Of a DNA stretch of 64,000 nt, positions 36,901 to 49,965 are shown piece after piece. Each line of letters opens with the position of its first letter. Position 1 is the stretch's first letter. The stretch comes from Whalleya microplaca. Lineage: Eukaryota > Ascomycota > Sordariomycetes > Xylariales > Xylariaceae. The notes beneath the pieces were generated by a model. The model was given only the letters and a program-made list of their open reading frames with translations, was not told where the DNA came from and did not search any database. Position numbers and translations under genes: made by a program. The stretch covers positions 62,001 to 126,000 of the forward strand of contig MU385793.1 of the NCBI GenBank assembly GCA_022497155.1, read 5' to 3'.

Positions 36901-39900
36901 TTTGACGAAAGTAACTGAGCTTTGCTTGCTTTGTTGTTTTTGAACAAAAATTTGGTTGGCAGTAAGTAAATTTGATGCTGACTCTAGTAAACGTCGAGGG
37001 ATTTACGATGTGATTGTGTTTGATGATTATTTTGCTTCTTGCCGGGCCTTTGAGGTAGATATATATATCAGTTGAACACGCCTTGACACGTCATGCTATA
37101 TGAACATAGCCTCGTGAATAAGCTACATTGATTGAGCTGTCGATGGGCCGAAGGCTGCGATAGACTTAGCAAGTGCTGAGTGCTTATTTTGGTATACGAG
37201 AAGATTCCGCAGGTCTCTCAAGTCACATTAGCCAGTCAATTTCTTACTTGACATGGCCAAGATGCGAATAGTTCAGTAGGCGCCTCTTGAGTGCATACAG
37301 CTGGATGCGGCCGCCCTATGCGGCTGTACGAGTCAGGGCTGTGTGGATCATATCTTGGTGGCTCAGCCCTACAGATCCCAAGAGCGGAAATGCGATTATA
37401 GGCCTACTTTGCGATTGTAGGGCTACTCGGTCGAGGTGGGCCATGTTCCATAGCACTGTGGAAGATTATCTGCCGACATGTTATTTTGATGTAACGTTTC
37501 CAAGAAAGGTTGCAACAGTATCAAAATATTCGCGTCTCTGTGACTTCTAGCACTCGATTCGAGCTTAGTAGCTCGACAGCTTGACCGAATATTCTTACGC
37601 GCACAGTGGCAGGAAGTTTGCAATGAACAATGAACAACACTTGTTATTTCTTACCGATAAGCATATCAAGAATTGATTACTCCAAAAGAGCCTTTGAGCC
37701 AATTATTACGATTACTTCCTGACAATACCTACAGTCGCATCAATGACTTGACGTGGTTGTCCCACAAGTATGAGCTATGATCGCTCTCGGTTGGAACGGG
37801 ATGACAACCGCTCGCCATGACCCACGCTTTCCGGGACTGAAATGGCAGGGCTTGGTATTCTGAGACCGATACAAATGTCGTAGGCACACTATGGTGTCGG
37901 TAGCATCGAAGTGCACCCTCGCTTTCTTGCTCGCGGTTGGATGGACGAGGAGGTTCTTGTAGAGAACATTCCGGTCCAAATATATAAGTACGAAATGCCA
38001 TGGATGCTAGATCGGCGAGGACGATGGATAGTCCCTATATTATTTGTGTCGGTCTTCAGACTGTATCTGGCTGGTTAACACATGCATACAGCAACTAACC
38101 CGAGCACGGTAAGATGGCGGCACATGGACACTGAACAATGAAACAATATTTCAACTATTTGATAGCTGCCTGCATGCTGCAGAGTACATAACTAATCCGA
38201 AACTACCTTCCAGTCTTCTCGCCTCTGATCCGCAATCATCTATTCCTCTATCGCGGCATTTGAAGCGATACCACCCTGCCTTGGGCAGACTAACACTGCT
38301 TCGTGATCTTTATCGAGGTACTGTAAGAGACTTTCATGTATTCGCTTTACATTATACATATGTCTTGCCGACATAAGAGCCGTTCAGAGCTGTCGCACGC
38401 ATTGGCAGAGAGAAATTGACAACCCAGGACTCAAAGACTCAAGCCGTCCCGTCTCCTTAATGTTGCAATTAGTATGGCTAGGAGGTTATGTTAAGTCATT
38501 ATGAACCATATACCGATGGCTCTGTGATTGCTACATTAGACGATTATTGGACAGAATACTTTTCCAGTAAGCATCAAACATTTAGCAGATGGCATATTAC
38601 TGGATATCTATTTGAAGGTAATCTATTGGCAGTTCCTTTACAAGTCCTGGCTGGAAATTAGTTACCACTTAGTAATAAGAGTCAAAGACCATACCATCAG
38701 AACACCGAGCTGACAGTCTCTGCATCTTGTGATGCTTACACTAGAAGGTAAGCGTATATGCGCCTGTTTGTACATGAACTTCTAATGATCTCGAGGGCTT
38801 ATGAAGATCGGATAGAGATCTCTGTTGAATAATAGGCATTTAATATTCCAAAGGGGCAATATGTCACACGGGGATTGGGCCTAAGACCCGTCGGAAGACT
38901 ATATGAGATGCAGAAAAGCTACAGGAATACATATATTGGATGTTGTTGGTTGCTATTCAATACTTTTAGAATATATGACTACCTAACAAAATGTATGACA
39001 GCCTGAAGGCGGCTATGTCGGCAACAGACAAGTTCGTTGCAGAAATATGTACTACTGAAGATGGCCTATATAGGGATATATCGCCACCCATTAAAATCAG
39101 AAGACCAGAAAGCACACTAGAGACCCTTAGAGAATTATTAGCAAATGAATATATTTCAAGCCCTATTACAGCCCTTGTTACACATCCGCCTAATTAAATT
39201 AGGGGTCATTTATTCGCACAACACCATGATTCACATAACACCCTCAGTAGTACGCATAAATATTCAATGGTATAATTCATAGATTATTGATATTAATGGT
39301 AGTTGAAATTCCGGTAAAGACTCGAGAGTATTCTAGATGAATGAGAACTTAGAACTTAGGCCATCTCTCGGGGCGGACGTCTATACCTAGTTTAAGGTTG
39401 TTCTATCGTAGCTAGACAATGCAAAGTGGGAACAAAGTGGTAATATTTACACTGCTGCACTTAATGACCATTGCATGTGGCATTATGTGCAACCTTTGAG
39501 GGAACTATATGGCCCGCGCTACGGTAGGTGACGATATCAACACTGGGGGCGCCACGCCGTTCCGTAATATCTAGGCTTATCTGTTTGCTGCGATTTGTTA
39601 TATACACGGACACATGTACTAGACTAAAGTATATAGAAGCTGGGCGTAATTAGTCGGCGAGATGAAAATACTTGACTAATAATGAAACTAGACAAATATA
39701 CCTGCTAATTTAAGTGGCCTTGTCTTCCAGACAACTCCACGAGGCAGGCCGTATCTTGCTAGGCCACGTCCAGAAAGCCATAGCATAAGTTGACCTTATA
39801 GTTAGATTCATCACTCTGTGTGAAGGAAAGACATACCGCGGGTACCTTGCTAAGTAGGGCAATTTTATGTATCAGAGAGTGCCAAGTCTCGGGCTGCAAA

Positions 39901-41700
39901 ACATATGACCAGTGGCTTACAATAACCAGAGAATCTTACCCTGGAATGAATTAATGCTTGGCCAGACTGCAGTGTGATTAAATAGCCTTGCTGAGTATTG
40001 AGTTGGATTATTGGTATAAGTTTGTAAATGGTAGTTCGAGAAAGATCCCAATTCAGTCCTTCATCTAGAAACTAAATTTTACAAACATATGCTTCAGGTG
40101 AACTAGGACAGAAATAAAATCCCGAAACTATAATATTAAATACCATCTGATTCTGGATAGCTTCTATTTTCTACATACGGACTCGATATGCTTGCTCCCT
40201 TTGTTGGCCTGATCCCGGACATGCCAAGAAATCATGCCGATGAAGTTTGGGGAGGACTGGGGCCCCGGATTTGCCGTTCCAATTTTGGAACAGCCCCATA
40301 TGATAAAGACATGTAGAACATATGGTGAGAATAACGGGGGCTGACTTGATACGAGACGTCAACAACGCTTACTGTTACTACTGTGACCCGTTAGCAGATG
40401 ACGATGTAAGCACCATCTCGAAGCAACAGCTGACTTGGGGTGGCATAATGGCTGGCTGTCTCGCGTTATTTAATGCATGGTTGTTTTCTAGCTTAAAATA
40501 TCTAATAGCAGTGTACTGACTTTAAACCAGTAATGATTGATTTGAACACTTAGATGGATAGGTCAATGAGCAAGAACCTTAGGTCACATCAGAAACGCAG
40601 TGCGAGAATATGGAAAGTCGATGTCAATTTGCCATAGGCCTCTAGATTGGCATGGTGAACAGGGTCCGGAATTAAACGTATTGGGAGATGCCTAATTCAG
40701 GAATGCCGTCCATACATACTCCGTAGAGCCAAGCTGCAATAGCCAGACACGGGTCGAGTTGGTCGGTTGACTCCGTTAAGCAGGCCTGGCAGGCTGGAGG
40801 ACAATCTCCAGGTCTAGGCTACGGGCCATGGATTAGTTTTGGACGAAGAGTTTTGTCCATTGTGCACTTGGAGACATTTATGCACATGCACGTGAACCTT
40901 AACTTAAAGATTCCGAGGTTAATAAGAAAACCTTGATGGTATGCAACTTTAATGATGAGCCATAGGTTGATGACCTTGCATCTGTCATCCTCATCTGAGC
41001 TTCTCTCACCACCTAGGTACATGAAGATATTCGTAGACGCAATTCGGAGTTATGGACTCGGGCTTTGTAGGTTGATGGGCAATACGTTATTTGAATGTTG
41101 GTCCAGACAGTTTCAAGGCACTGATTCTTGATGCTTTGATCATAATCTGGTTAGTCGGTCAGTTTGATGAAGATGAGACTTGCGAGATTTCATCAGATGG
41201 CCTATTACTGCAATATGACTTTTCAAGAATGCAGAGGAATCCTTATGCATCTGTCGTGTAGAAATGTGAACAGATTGATTATTGATTGATGAAGTTGGTG
41301 GGGGTTTGGGAAAATGAGTCTTCACCGCTTTCTTTTGGACCCTGCCGGCTTGGGATACGATGCCTGAAAGGGATTAGCGTTCGATTGATAACCGTGATAA
41401 ACCATGATAAGCCTGAGTCACCCCTGTCTCGACTTTTGCCAATGAGAAGATGAGAATTAGCCATGCTATGCCAGATGAGGGTGTAATTGTACCCACTCGC
41501 AGGGTCCTGAACCTTGCCAGGTCGCGGTAGACACCTGGGCAGTGGTGTTCCCCCTCCATTATGTACATCCATGCTAGGCCCGTGCTTTTTGTAGCAAAAC
41601 CCTACAATTCTCCCCCGCCAACGCACCTATCAGAGGGACTGCCCCTCGCCGCCGGGCAGAAAAGTCAAAAAGTTTTCTGGACCGACTAAAATTTTTACTA
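36901..41700. other. Long gene-free region
   Basis: 4.8 kb without a gene I can support. It holds an LTR-like copy at 38862-39182 and the motif TACTCCGTA at 40717-40725. Overlapping minus frames at 37729-38001 (90 codons) and short frames elsewhere show no motif. A stretch around 39420-39480 weakly resembles the end of the 21.6/23.2-kb repeat. Confidence 0.5.
38862..39182 (+). mobile_element. Solo-LTR-like repeat, copy 2
   Basis: A 321-bp repeat starting TGTCACACGG and ending CCCTTGTTACA, same family as 29013-29344 and 54665-54985. A 68-codon open frame inside it is carried by the repeat and is not a gene of its own. Flanking 5-mers differ. Confidence 0.7.
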
Positions 41701-41744
41701 GGGGACTTGGGAATTCTCAGGTCTAGATAAAAACCTTGACCACA

Positions 41745-41823
41745 GCCTCCCTCTTCTCCTTCCCGCACCCTTCCCAACCCTCTCTTCTGCAAACCTTTTC
41801 CTTCTTTCTGTCTTCTCCTCTTG
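41745..41823 (+). promoter_or_regulatory. Pyrimidine-rich promoter/5' UTR tract of EF-3
   Basis: Nearly 80 bp dominated by C and T on the coding strand, about 390-470 bp before the EF-3 ATG. CT-rich tracts are typical near transcription starts of highly expressed filamentous-fungal genes. Confidence 0.5.
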
Positions 41824-42215
41824 ACGAAGAGAGTGATTATCTGAGCCTCCCAAACTCAGTTTCGCCCTCCTTTTACACACAAGAGATCTTCGCAGAGATC
41901 TTTGCGACAGTTTGATTTTTAGACTGAAGTAAAGAGGCGAGCCACAATAGAGTAGATTTCTGAACTCGTCTTTCAGCAAATCTACGGGCTCTCTTCACCA
42001 AGACACCTTCAGCGACTCAGGTCAGATTAGATCGGGGCGACAAAGCACGTTTCTAGATTTCAGCATCTCCTAGACCCCGGATTCTGCAAACGAACCTCGC
42101 GAGCGAGCGAATCGACCCTCGGAATTCATTCCCTCACTCTTCCGACCGACATCCTTCTCTCCATCTCACCACCCATAGAAGAACTCCTAAAGAACGAACA
42201 ACAAAATACGTCACG

Positions 42216-45200
42216 ATGCCTGCCACATCCGCCCAGGAGAACGCCCAGTCCGTTAAGATCTTGGATGATCTTATGAAAAAGCTCACCCTCTCGAAGGATG
42301 CTGCTTCTACAAAGGATGCCACGCATTCTTTAGCCTCATTCATCAACGGTCACATCGAGGACCAGGAGGCCCCCACCAGGTAAGAAAGCGAAAAGAGAAA
42401 AAAAATTTGCCTGGGGCGATTTTGGATTTTGCCCTCCACCCCCTCCATTTACCACAGTCATTTGTGTGCCTGGCCCTTGCCCGCCCCCCACCAAGCATCA
42501 TTTCTCATTGCCCTTCACTGCACTGCAGAAGACAACGGCGGAGAGACGGATTCCCACTTTAGTGCGATTTCTAGCCACTCTAGCCACTCTAGCCACTCTA
42601 GCCACGATCCAATCTGCCAATCTTGCTACGTATACTACGTATACTACGTATACTACGTATACCACGTATACCACTACGCAATGGTAGCTTTCCCCTCAAC
42701 CACTGCCCTGAATTTTTTCTCTCTCTGTTCCCTGCACATCCCATCCAGTACGTCCAATTTAGGGTCGTTTTGGCTTTCGCCCTCAGTTGCAGGGGCGATG
42801 CGACCTGTAAATTGGTGTTCTCCTTTCTGCTTGGTTCACCCCAAGGAATGGGGAGTTTCGCGGCAATTCTTGTACTCCCCCCCGATTCATGGGCTCATTA
42901 TGAATTTCTATTATGCACGTTTCGTTTACCAAATTTGCGGATTCAGAACTACGCAATCTTGCTAACATGTGAATTCTATCTGCAGAACCGTGGAGGCCTT
43001 GAAAAAACAACTCGCCAACAAGAAGGATGCCGCTCTCCGTGAGAAGGCTTGCAACGCCATCCAGTCAATTGCTCAGCACTCGGAGATCTCTCCCAATGTC
43101 GAGCCCTACCTGGTCGTTATGCTGCCTCTTGTCTTGGCCGCTACTGGTGACAAGATCACCGGCGTGAAGAATGCTGCCATCGCTGCATCCTTGGCCATTG
43201 TCGAGGCCATTACTCCGAACGCCGTCAAGGGTGTTCTTCCCGCTATCATCAACTCCATCTTGACTGCCCAGAAATGGCCCGAAAAGATGACTGCGCTTGA
43301 CTGCATCGACACTCTCGTCAGAACTGCTCGCGCCCAACTCCCCTACCGTGTTCCCGAGCTTATCCCTGTTGTCTCCGAGTCCATGTGGGACACCAAGAAG
43401 GAGGTCAAGGAGCGTGCCTACCACACCATGGAGAACATTTGCTCGTTGATCGTCAACAAGGATATTGAGCGATTCATCCCCGAGCTTATCAAATGTATCG
43501 CGAAGCCCGAGAATGTCCCCGAGACTGTTCACTTGCTGGGTGCCACTACTTTCGTCACCGAGGTCCAGGAGCCTACCCTGGCTCTGATGGTCCCTCTGCT
43601 GGACCGTGGTCTTGCTGAGCGAGACACTGCCATCAAGCGGAAGGCTGCCGTGATTGTTGACAACATGTGCAAGCTCGTCGACGACCCCAACATCGTTGCT
43701 CCTTTCTTGCCCAAGATGATGCCCGGTCTCCAGAAGAATTACGAGAACTTGGCTGACCCCGAGGCTCGTGAGAAGACCAAGCAGGCTCTTGACACCATTA
43801 TCCGTGTTGGCGATGTCAAGGACGGCAAGATCCCCGAGGTTCGCCACGATGGTGACCGTGCTACCGTCCTTGCCCACCTGAAGGCTTCCATCCCCAGCAA
43901 GCATTCCGCAACCGCTGAGAAGTTGGGCCCTGTCCTGGATTACATCTCCGTCATTGGTGGCCAGCTTGTTGACGAGAGGGAGATTGAGCCAGTCATTTGG
44001 GCTACTGCTGTTAAGCCTTTTGTAACCGTTGTCGTCGGCGAGGCCGATGCCGAAGGTGTCGTTGAAACCCTCCGAAAGCGCGCCTCTCCTGGCTTCAGTG
44101 AGGAGGCCGCCCAAGAGGAGGAAGACGAGGAGGGTGAGGATCTCTGCAACTGCACCTTCTCTCTCGCCTACGGTGCCAAGATCCTGCTCAACCAGACCCA
44201 CCTTCGACTCAAGCGTGGTCGTCGCTACGGTCTCTGTGGTCCCAACGGATCTGGCAAGTCTACTCTGATGCGTGCCATCAACAACGAGCAGGTCGAGGGT
44301 TTCCCTAAGCAGAGCGAGGTCAAGACCGTCTTCGTCGAGCACGACTTGGATTCTGCTGACACCGAGATGACGACTATTGACTGGACCATGAAGAAGCTCA
44401 AGGAGGCCGGTGTCGGCACCTCTAAGGAGGATGTTGAGAAACGCCTCGCCGAATTCGGGTTTACTCCCGCCATGACTTCTGGGGACATCACCGCTCTTTC
44501 TGGTGGTTGGAAGATGAAGCTGGCTTTGTGCCGTGCCGTCTTCGAGGCCCCCGATATCCTGCTTCTCGATGAGCCCACCAACCATTTGGATGTGAAGAAC
44601 GTCAAGTGGCTCGAGGACTACCTGATCAACTCCCCCTGCACTTCCATCATTGTCTCGCACGACAGCGGCTTCCTTGACAACGTTACCCAGTACATCATCC
44701 ACTACGAGCGGTTCAAGCTCAGGAAGTACAAGGGTAACCTTCAAGAGTTTGTCCGCAAGAACCCGCATGCCAAGTCGTACTACGAACTTGGAGAATCTGA
44801 GATCGAATTCTCCTTCCCCGAGCCTGGTTTCCTTGAGGGTGTTAAGACGAAGGCCAAGGCCATTCTGCGCGCGAGCAAGATGAGCTTCCAATACCCTGGA
44901 ACCCCTAAGCCCCAGATCACCGACATCAGCTTCCAATGTTCCCTCGGATCTCGTATTGCTGTCATTGGTCCCAACGGTGCTGGCAAGTCGACTCTTATCA
45001 ACGTCCTTACTGGTGAGCTCATCCCTACCGCTGGTGAGATCTATCAGCATGAGAACATCCGTATCGCCTACATCAAGCAACATGCTTTCGCCCATATCGA
45101 TAACCATCTCGACAAGACTCCTTCTGAGTACATCCAATGGCGGTTCCAGACTGGTGAAGATCGTGAAACTATGGATCGTGCCAACAAGATCATCACCGAG

Positions 45201-46053
45201 GATGATGAGAAGGCCATGGACAAGATTTTCCGGGTTGAAGGCTCCCAACGGCGTGTTATCGGCATTAACAGCCGTAGAAAGTTCAAGAACAGCTACGAAT
45301 ACGAGTGTTCGTTTGCCCTCGGTGAGAATGTTGGCATGAAGAACGAGAGATGGGTTCCCATGATGACTGCCGACAACGCCTGGCTTCCGCGAAGCGAACT
45401 TCTGGCTTCTCACCAGAAGATGGTTGCTGATGTCGACATGAAGGAGGCTCTGGCCTCTGGACAGTTCCGTCCTCTAGTCCGAAAGGAGATCGAGGCTCAC
45501 TGCGCCAACTTCGGCCTCGATGCCGAACTCGTCTCGCACTCGCGTATGCGTGGCCTTTCGGGTGGCCAGCGTGTCAAGGTCGTCCTTTCTGCTTGCTCAT
45601 GGCAGCGACCTCACTTGATCGTCCTTGACGAGCCTACCAACTATCTCGACCGAGATTCCCTTGGGGCTTTGTCCAAGGCGCTCAAGAAGTTCGAGGGTGG
45701 TGTTATCATTATCACCCACAGTGCCGAATTCACCAAGGACTTGACCGAGGAAGTCTGGGCTGTCATGGACGGCAAGATGACTCCTTCTGGACACAATTGG
45801 GTGCAGGGTCAAGGTGCCGGCCCGAGACTGAAGCAAGGTGACGATGACGAGGAAGAAAAGTTCGACGCCATGGGTAATAAGATTGTGACGACGAAAAAGA
45901 AGACCAAGTTGACCAGCTCCGAGGCAAGGAAAAAGAAGAAGGGTAAGCCATTCAAGCTTATATCATTTATAAGAACAGCAGCTGACATGTTTTACAGAGC
46001 GTATGGCCCGCCGCAAGCGTGGAGAGGAGGTCTTCTCTGACGAAGACGAGTAA
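42216..46053 (+). CDS. TEF3: Translation elongation factor 3 (EF-3)
   Basis: Three exons (42216-42379, 42986-45942, 45998-46053; introns of 606 and 55 nt) give 1058 residues. EF-3 is the fungal ribosome-bound ATPase that helps release E-site tRNA during elongation. An N-terminal HEAT-repeat region (about 1-320) is followed by ABC1 with GPNGSGKST (about 473) and LSGGWKMKL (about 559), then ABC2 with GPNGAGKST (about 716), a chromodomain-like insert, and LSGGQRVKV (about 912). The C-terminus is Lys/Arg-rich and ends in an acidic SDEDE. Codons are strongly biased to C-ending forms, consistent with high expression; this bias also creates a long spurious antisense frame. The first intron is about ten times the local norm and contains tandem repeats. 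Confidence 0.97.
42571..42605 (+). repeat. Minisatellite in EF-3 intron 1 (CTAGCCACT unit)
   Basis: About four tandem 9-bp units CTAGCCACT inside the long first intron of EF-3. Confidence 0.8.
42627..42672 (+). repeat. Minisatellite in EF-3 intron 1 (TACGTATAC unit)
   Basis: About five tandem copies of the 9-bp palindrome-containing unit TACGTATAC, 22 bp after the previous repeat. Each unit contains the self-complementary core TACGTA. Confidence 0.85.
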
Positions 46054-48272
46054 ACCACTTGCCCATGCTCTAGCTTTATTGGCATGCATCCTTACGAAAC
46101 CCCTTGTCACACACGACTTGACTTAATACCGACTCATGAACGCGATGGCAGTATTCCCTTTGTTTTCTTACGAACATAAAAAGTTCAGGCTTACATGGTT
46201 AGGCATGACTCTGTGTTTTAAGCGCTATAGGTTGATTGATTGCAACTCAGAATGGCGCTTCCTCAGCACGCTTAATCAGGATTGATCAGGAAGGCATTCA
46301 TCCCTCTGGATCGGAGGCCCAGAGTGGGGGTGGTCTTTCGCGATCTTTGATTTCGAGGATACCATAGACAGAAAGCAGGTCACTAGGTCGCTGAATAGAC
46401 TTGGTATGATAGACAGACGTCTGAAATGGCTTCATGAATCATGTGACCGAACTCGTTCTCTATTGACGTATACACTAAATTAATTGTGCGCATGAGGGAG
46501 ACGCGCCAATCACCAAATGGAAAAACGAACCTAGCACTGTAGCGGAGTGTCGCGCCATACCCCAAAAGTAACGTAGATAAAACTTACGAATGCATACCCC
46601 TTGCAAAGCAGCCGTAGAAGAAGTTGTGCACCCGGAGTTACCCCTGTCATTGATTGGACACCTTCATGACATTATAACTATCCCAACTAGAGTTATGATT
46701 TGATATAATGCTTTTTTCAAATACGTAAGGGCCGGGTTGCGATCTCCTTCATATTAATCTAGTGACTCGTGATTCCATCCTCCAGAAGTCAGCACACAGG
46801 TTTTTGGGCTTCATTCATACGATGGGTGAGGGCCTAAAATAGCTCCCATCCTACTTTCCGCTATGCACAATTCGTCCTTTACACACGCACTTTGCAAATT
46901 CCGTGTCGTGCATATAGTTGGTAGCTATTAAACAGCCATTAGAGGCATAGGCTTCTTAGAGACCTATGAACGCCATCCCTCTAGCGGAAATGTTGACAAA
47001 GCTTTGGCAGGGAAACGTTGCAGTGTCGAGATGCTCACTAGAATGCCTACTTGATAGCTTCTTGTATACTATGGATCTTTAATCACATGTTAGTGTAGTG
47101 CAGAATTTTTAGAATATATTCGTTTCCATGTGAAAAGCCGCCACCGGTACAAAAGTAGCATTGCAAAGGCTGGCGGCTTTGTGATTGGCTTGATATCCGC
47201 GGTACAACAAGGTGTCTGTGACTTATGGTATTGAGGCCGCGCATGTACGTAGTAGACAGCATGTAATCTATAGGTAGTGCCCGGCTTCATGGTATAAGGC
47301 CTACTCGGTTGGAAGTAAACCAGCACACGCTTGAAATAATCGTAACGGATTATTTGCTAGCTAGCTTCCACAACCTGTCTAAGATGCCGTCAAGCATAGT
47401 AAAATATTCGGGAAGCTACTTGGGCAGAGCCCACATATGCTAGGTCGTTGGGTAGTCCTTGAGTCACTTTGGTGGAAAGCCGCTCCAGTCGTCTGTCACG
47501 CCACGGCGACATCAACATAGTGACAATGGTAAACGGTCGGAGAGAGTAGAGGTGTAATAACAGAGCCCGGCCGAGAAAGGAGTACGGGATGTCAACGAGA
47601 TTCTTCCTTTGAGAGACAGTTGTGGGGTAAAGATGTGAAGCTGGGGTGGTGGCGAGGCAAAACCATCAGAATGAAAGAAATATACAATGAAAGGACTGCA
47701 AATAATGAGATAGTTCTCACCGACCAATACTAATGGGATATCATCTGGGGTTTCGTGTAGATCGGCACTACACGATGATCAAGGGATCTGCTACGGAGCT
47801 CCGTATATGCATATTATCTTGATATCATGTATAGGTCGGGCTGAATGAGCCCTTATGTCGATTTTCACATCCGCGCGATAATACCTAGACAAGATATACA
47901 TCTAGGATAGAATACCAAGGCATATTTGCCCATTGTCACTCAGAACCATCCCGAACCTTTAGTTCGGGAAAGCCGCCAGATTCTACGGCCAGCTGCAGAC
48001 CTCGGGCGACTTAGATGTTGTTCAGAACAAAGACACCGACATGTGTGCACAACCGCTTTATCCGCATTGGTTTCAGTTCATCGTTCGAACTACATTTTGG
48101 GCGATGGGAAACAGCCAAGCTGTACACAAGGAAGGGAAGGGAGATGCAAAAAGTATATCATGTCCCTTGTCCCTCAACTGTGGCTGTATATTGCAACAGG
48201 TTTGCCACAATTGTAGCTACTACTATCTTTAACAGCGAAAGGTCAGAAGTTACCCGGTCAAGCAGTGTCGCG
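46054..48272. other. Intergenic region
   Basis: 2.2 kb without a supportable gene. It includes the EF-3 3' UTR and AT-rich spacer. Confidence 0.5.
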
Positions 48273-48710
48273 ATGTGCCGGTTCTGGGCAATGAAGTTCC
48301 TTGCGTGCGAGTGTCCGACGCACCGGAGTAGCGGGTACGAGTACTGTCCACGTCGAGGCAAGTGCACTGTTGTTTTCAAACAGTTTGAATGGCTGACATT
48401 TTGTCCAGCGAGCCGCAAGGCTTTGAAGGGCGGTAAGTACGACGATAACGTGCCGCTCCCGAAATGTTGTGCCGACGCTGAAATGTCACAGTTGGAGAGT
48501 CTCTGTCTGAAGTGTAACTCCACCCCTAGCAAGGATACCGAGCATAGGAGTTACTGCAGTGAACACATAGTGCTCAAATCGGTCTCTACAGACATCGATG
48601 CTGAGGCGGAGTTTGAGAAGGCGGTCGCACTATGGCCGGTTGACATGAGAGCTAGATACTTCCGTCGGAAAAAGGACAAGAAGGCAGTCGGGAGTTGGTC
48701 TCAAGGGTAA
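48273..48710 (+). CDS. Hypothetical small cysteine-rich protein (MC-signature)
   Basis: A single exon encodes 145 residues. There is no signal peptide. Eleven cysteines lie in the first 95 residues, at 2, 12, 14, 25, 31, 44, 65, 66, 78, 81 and 95; the last 50 residues are charged and basic. The N-terminal pattern M-C-x9-C-x-C-x10-C-x5-C is nearly the same as in the protein at 51803-52192 (x9 and x6 in the last two gaps). This suggests a shared metal-binding, probably zinc, fold in the cytosol or nucleus. The frame is open further upstream, but the ATG at 48273 starts the cysteine pattern directly and gives the match to the second protein. Function unknown. Confidence 0.6.
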   Translation: MCRFWAMKFLACECPTHRSSGYEYCPRRGKCTVVFKQFEWLTFCPASRKALKGGKYDDNVPLPKCCADAEMSQLESLCLKCNSTPSKDTEHRSYCSEHIVLKSVSTDIDAEAEFEKAVALWPVDMRARYFRRKKDKKAVGSWSQG

Positions 48711-48770
48711 GGTATCGGGATAAGGTATCGGGATGAGGTATCAGGGATAGGGTCTCAGGGATGAAAGCGA
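48701..48770 (+). repeat. Imperfect ~15-bp tandem repeat after the stop codon
   Basis: Four to five imperfect units of AAGGTATCGGGAT / AGGGTCTCAGGGAT type, overlapping the last codons of the cysteine-rich gene and running into its 3' region. Confidence 0.6.
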
Positions 48771-49965
48771 GTCGTTGATTTAGGTAACTACATAGTAGAA
48801 GATTGTGATACCGTACCGCACATATATGCTTATTTGTTATGTCAATTTGGAGTTCTTAATATTACCGAGCACGTACATGTTCTGTAGACTGGAATGGATT
48901 GTGAGCCTTGGACTTATATAGCATTCCGGTAGATTAAAGCGTGACTTTGATACCTGTGATGCCTGAAGCAGGCAGACAGGAAATTAGAAAGAAGTAATCC
49001 TTATATATATACCATCAGACATTCGCTAGGTACGGAGTATAGTTATGTATTATCCACAGATTGAATATATTACCCAGGTACTGACCATTAGCAGAAGCCC
49101 ACTTTATAACCGAACAGATATCCATCTGGACCCCTAATAGATAACCTTGGAATTCGTTGGAAGTACATACATACCTATTCCGTACTGCATGTACGTGCAC
49201 GTACCCGACATGTACCTATTAATGCTGTGCACCTTGTGCCAATCCTCCGGAACTGCGAAGTACATACATACAGCCATTGACGACCGCTGCATATGTAGAG
49301 GACCGGTCAATCGGGACTAGCTACTCCCGTCCAGGCGCGTCATTGGATTGATTGTTATGCTGCAACGACGATGTGGCGCCGTAGTATATGTTACAGCACT
49401 GCCGTGTTACAATGTTCTCGGTTCCGACCATGTTTTTCTCCTTCGTTCGTCTGATTTCCCATCTCGTGTCAGGGATCTCGCTACTTGGGATGTCGGTCTC
49501 GGCACCTCAGTCAGCCCGTGATCTGCCATCGTCTGATGTCTAGCTGAAGTGATCGAAACCCAAGTGGGATCTAACGCCGGATTCCCTACCAATTACTAGC
49601 TTGCTAATGTTGTTCCGAATCTCCATATGCACACTAGGCTGCTAGATAGCTTGCTCTTAAACAGGCCGGTGCATGTGTGAATGCACGAAAATTCGGTCCA
49701 TTGAGCCGAACTCTGCGAGTCATCGACTTTCTTGAGTCGACTGTCATAAAGACAACAGATCCAATCTGGAAGCGGTACATAGCTAGTTCCCAGCCCTGTC
49801 TCTGTGCAATATACGGGAGGGAATGCCATTTCTGTATAATAACAAGCTTTCATGTCAACTCAAACTAGATTTGACAAAGGAGCTCATCCAAACTCAATCG
49901 TCTATCTTGCACTTAAGGAACTCTATATTCTAATACCAATATATATTCTTTGCAGATAGCCCACT
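48711..49965. other. Intergenic region with GTAC-rich clusters
   Basis: 1.25 kb without a gene. TACGGAGTA occurs at 49031-49039. Dense GTACATAC/CATGTACGTGCACGTAC palindromes lie at 49165-49275. The end is the promoter of the seven-helix gene. Confidence 0.5.

Noticed and set aside
38991..39197. 68-codon open frame reading MYDSLKAAMS
   Set aside because: Contained in LTR-like copy 2 apart from its last few codons; the other copies lack the frame.
41279..41979. Minus-strand frames of 60-115 codons upstream of EF-3
   Set aside because: Antisense to the pyrimidine-rich EF-3 promoter; no motif, composition-driven.
42429..42965. 178-codon frame (and overlapping 139-codon frame) before EF-3 exon 2
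   Set aside because: Lies within the long first intron; its peptide is made of tandem repeats (Ser-His, Tyr-Val runs) from minisatellites.
43065..45413. 782-codon minus-strand open frame
   Set aside because: Exactly antisense to EF-3 exon 2 and explained by its strong codon bias; no independent motif.
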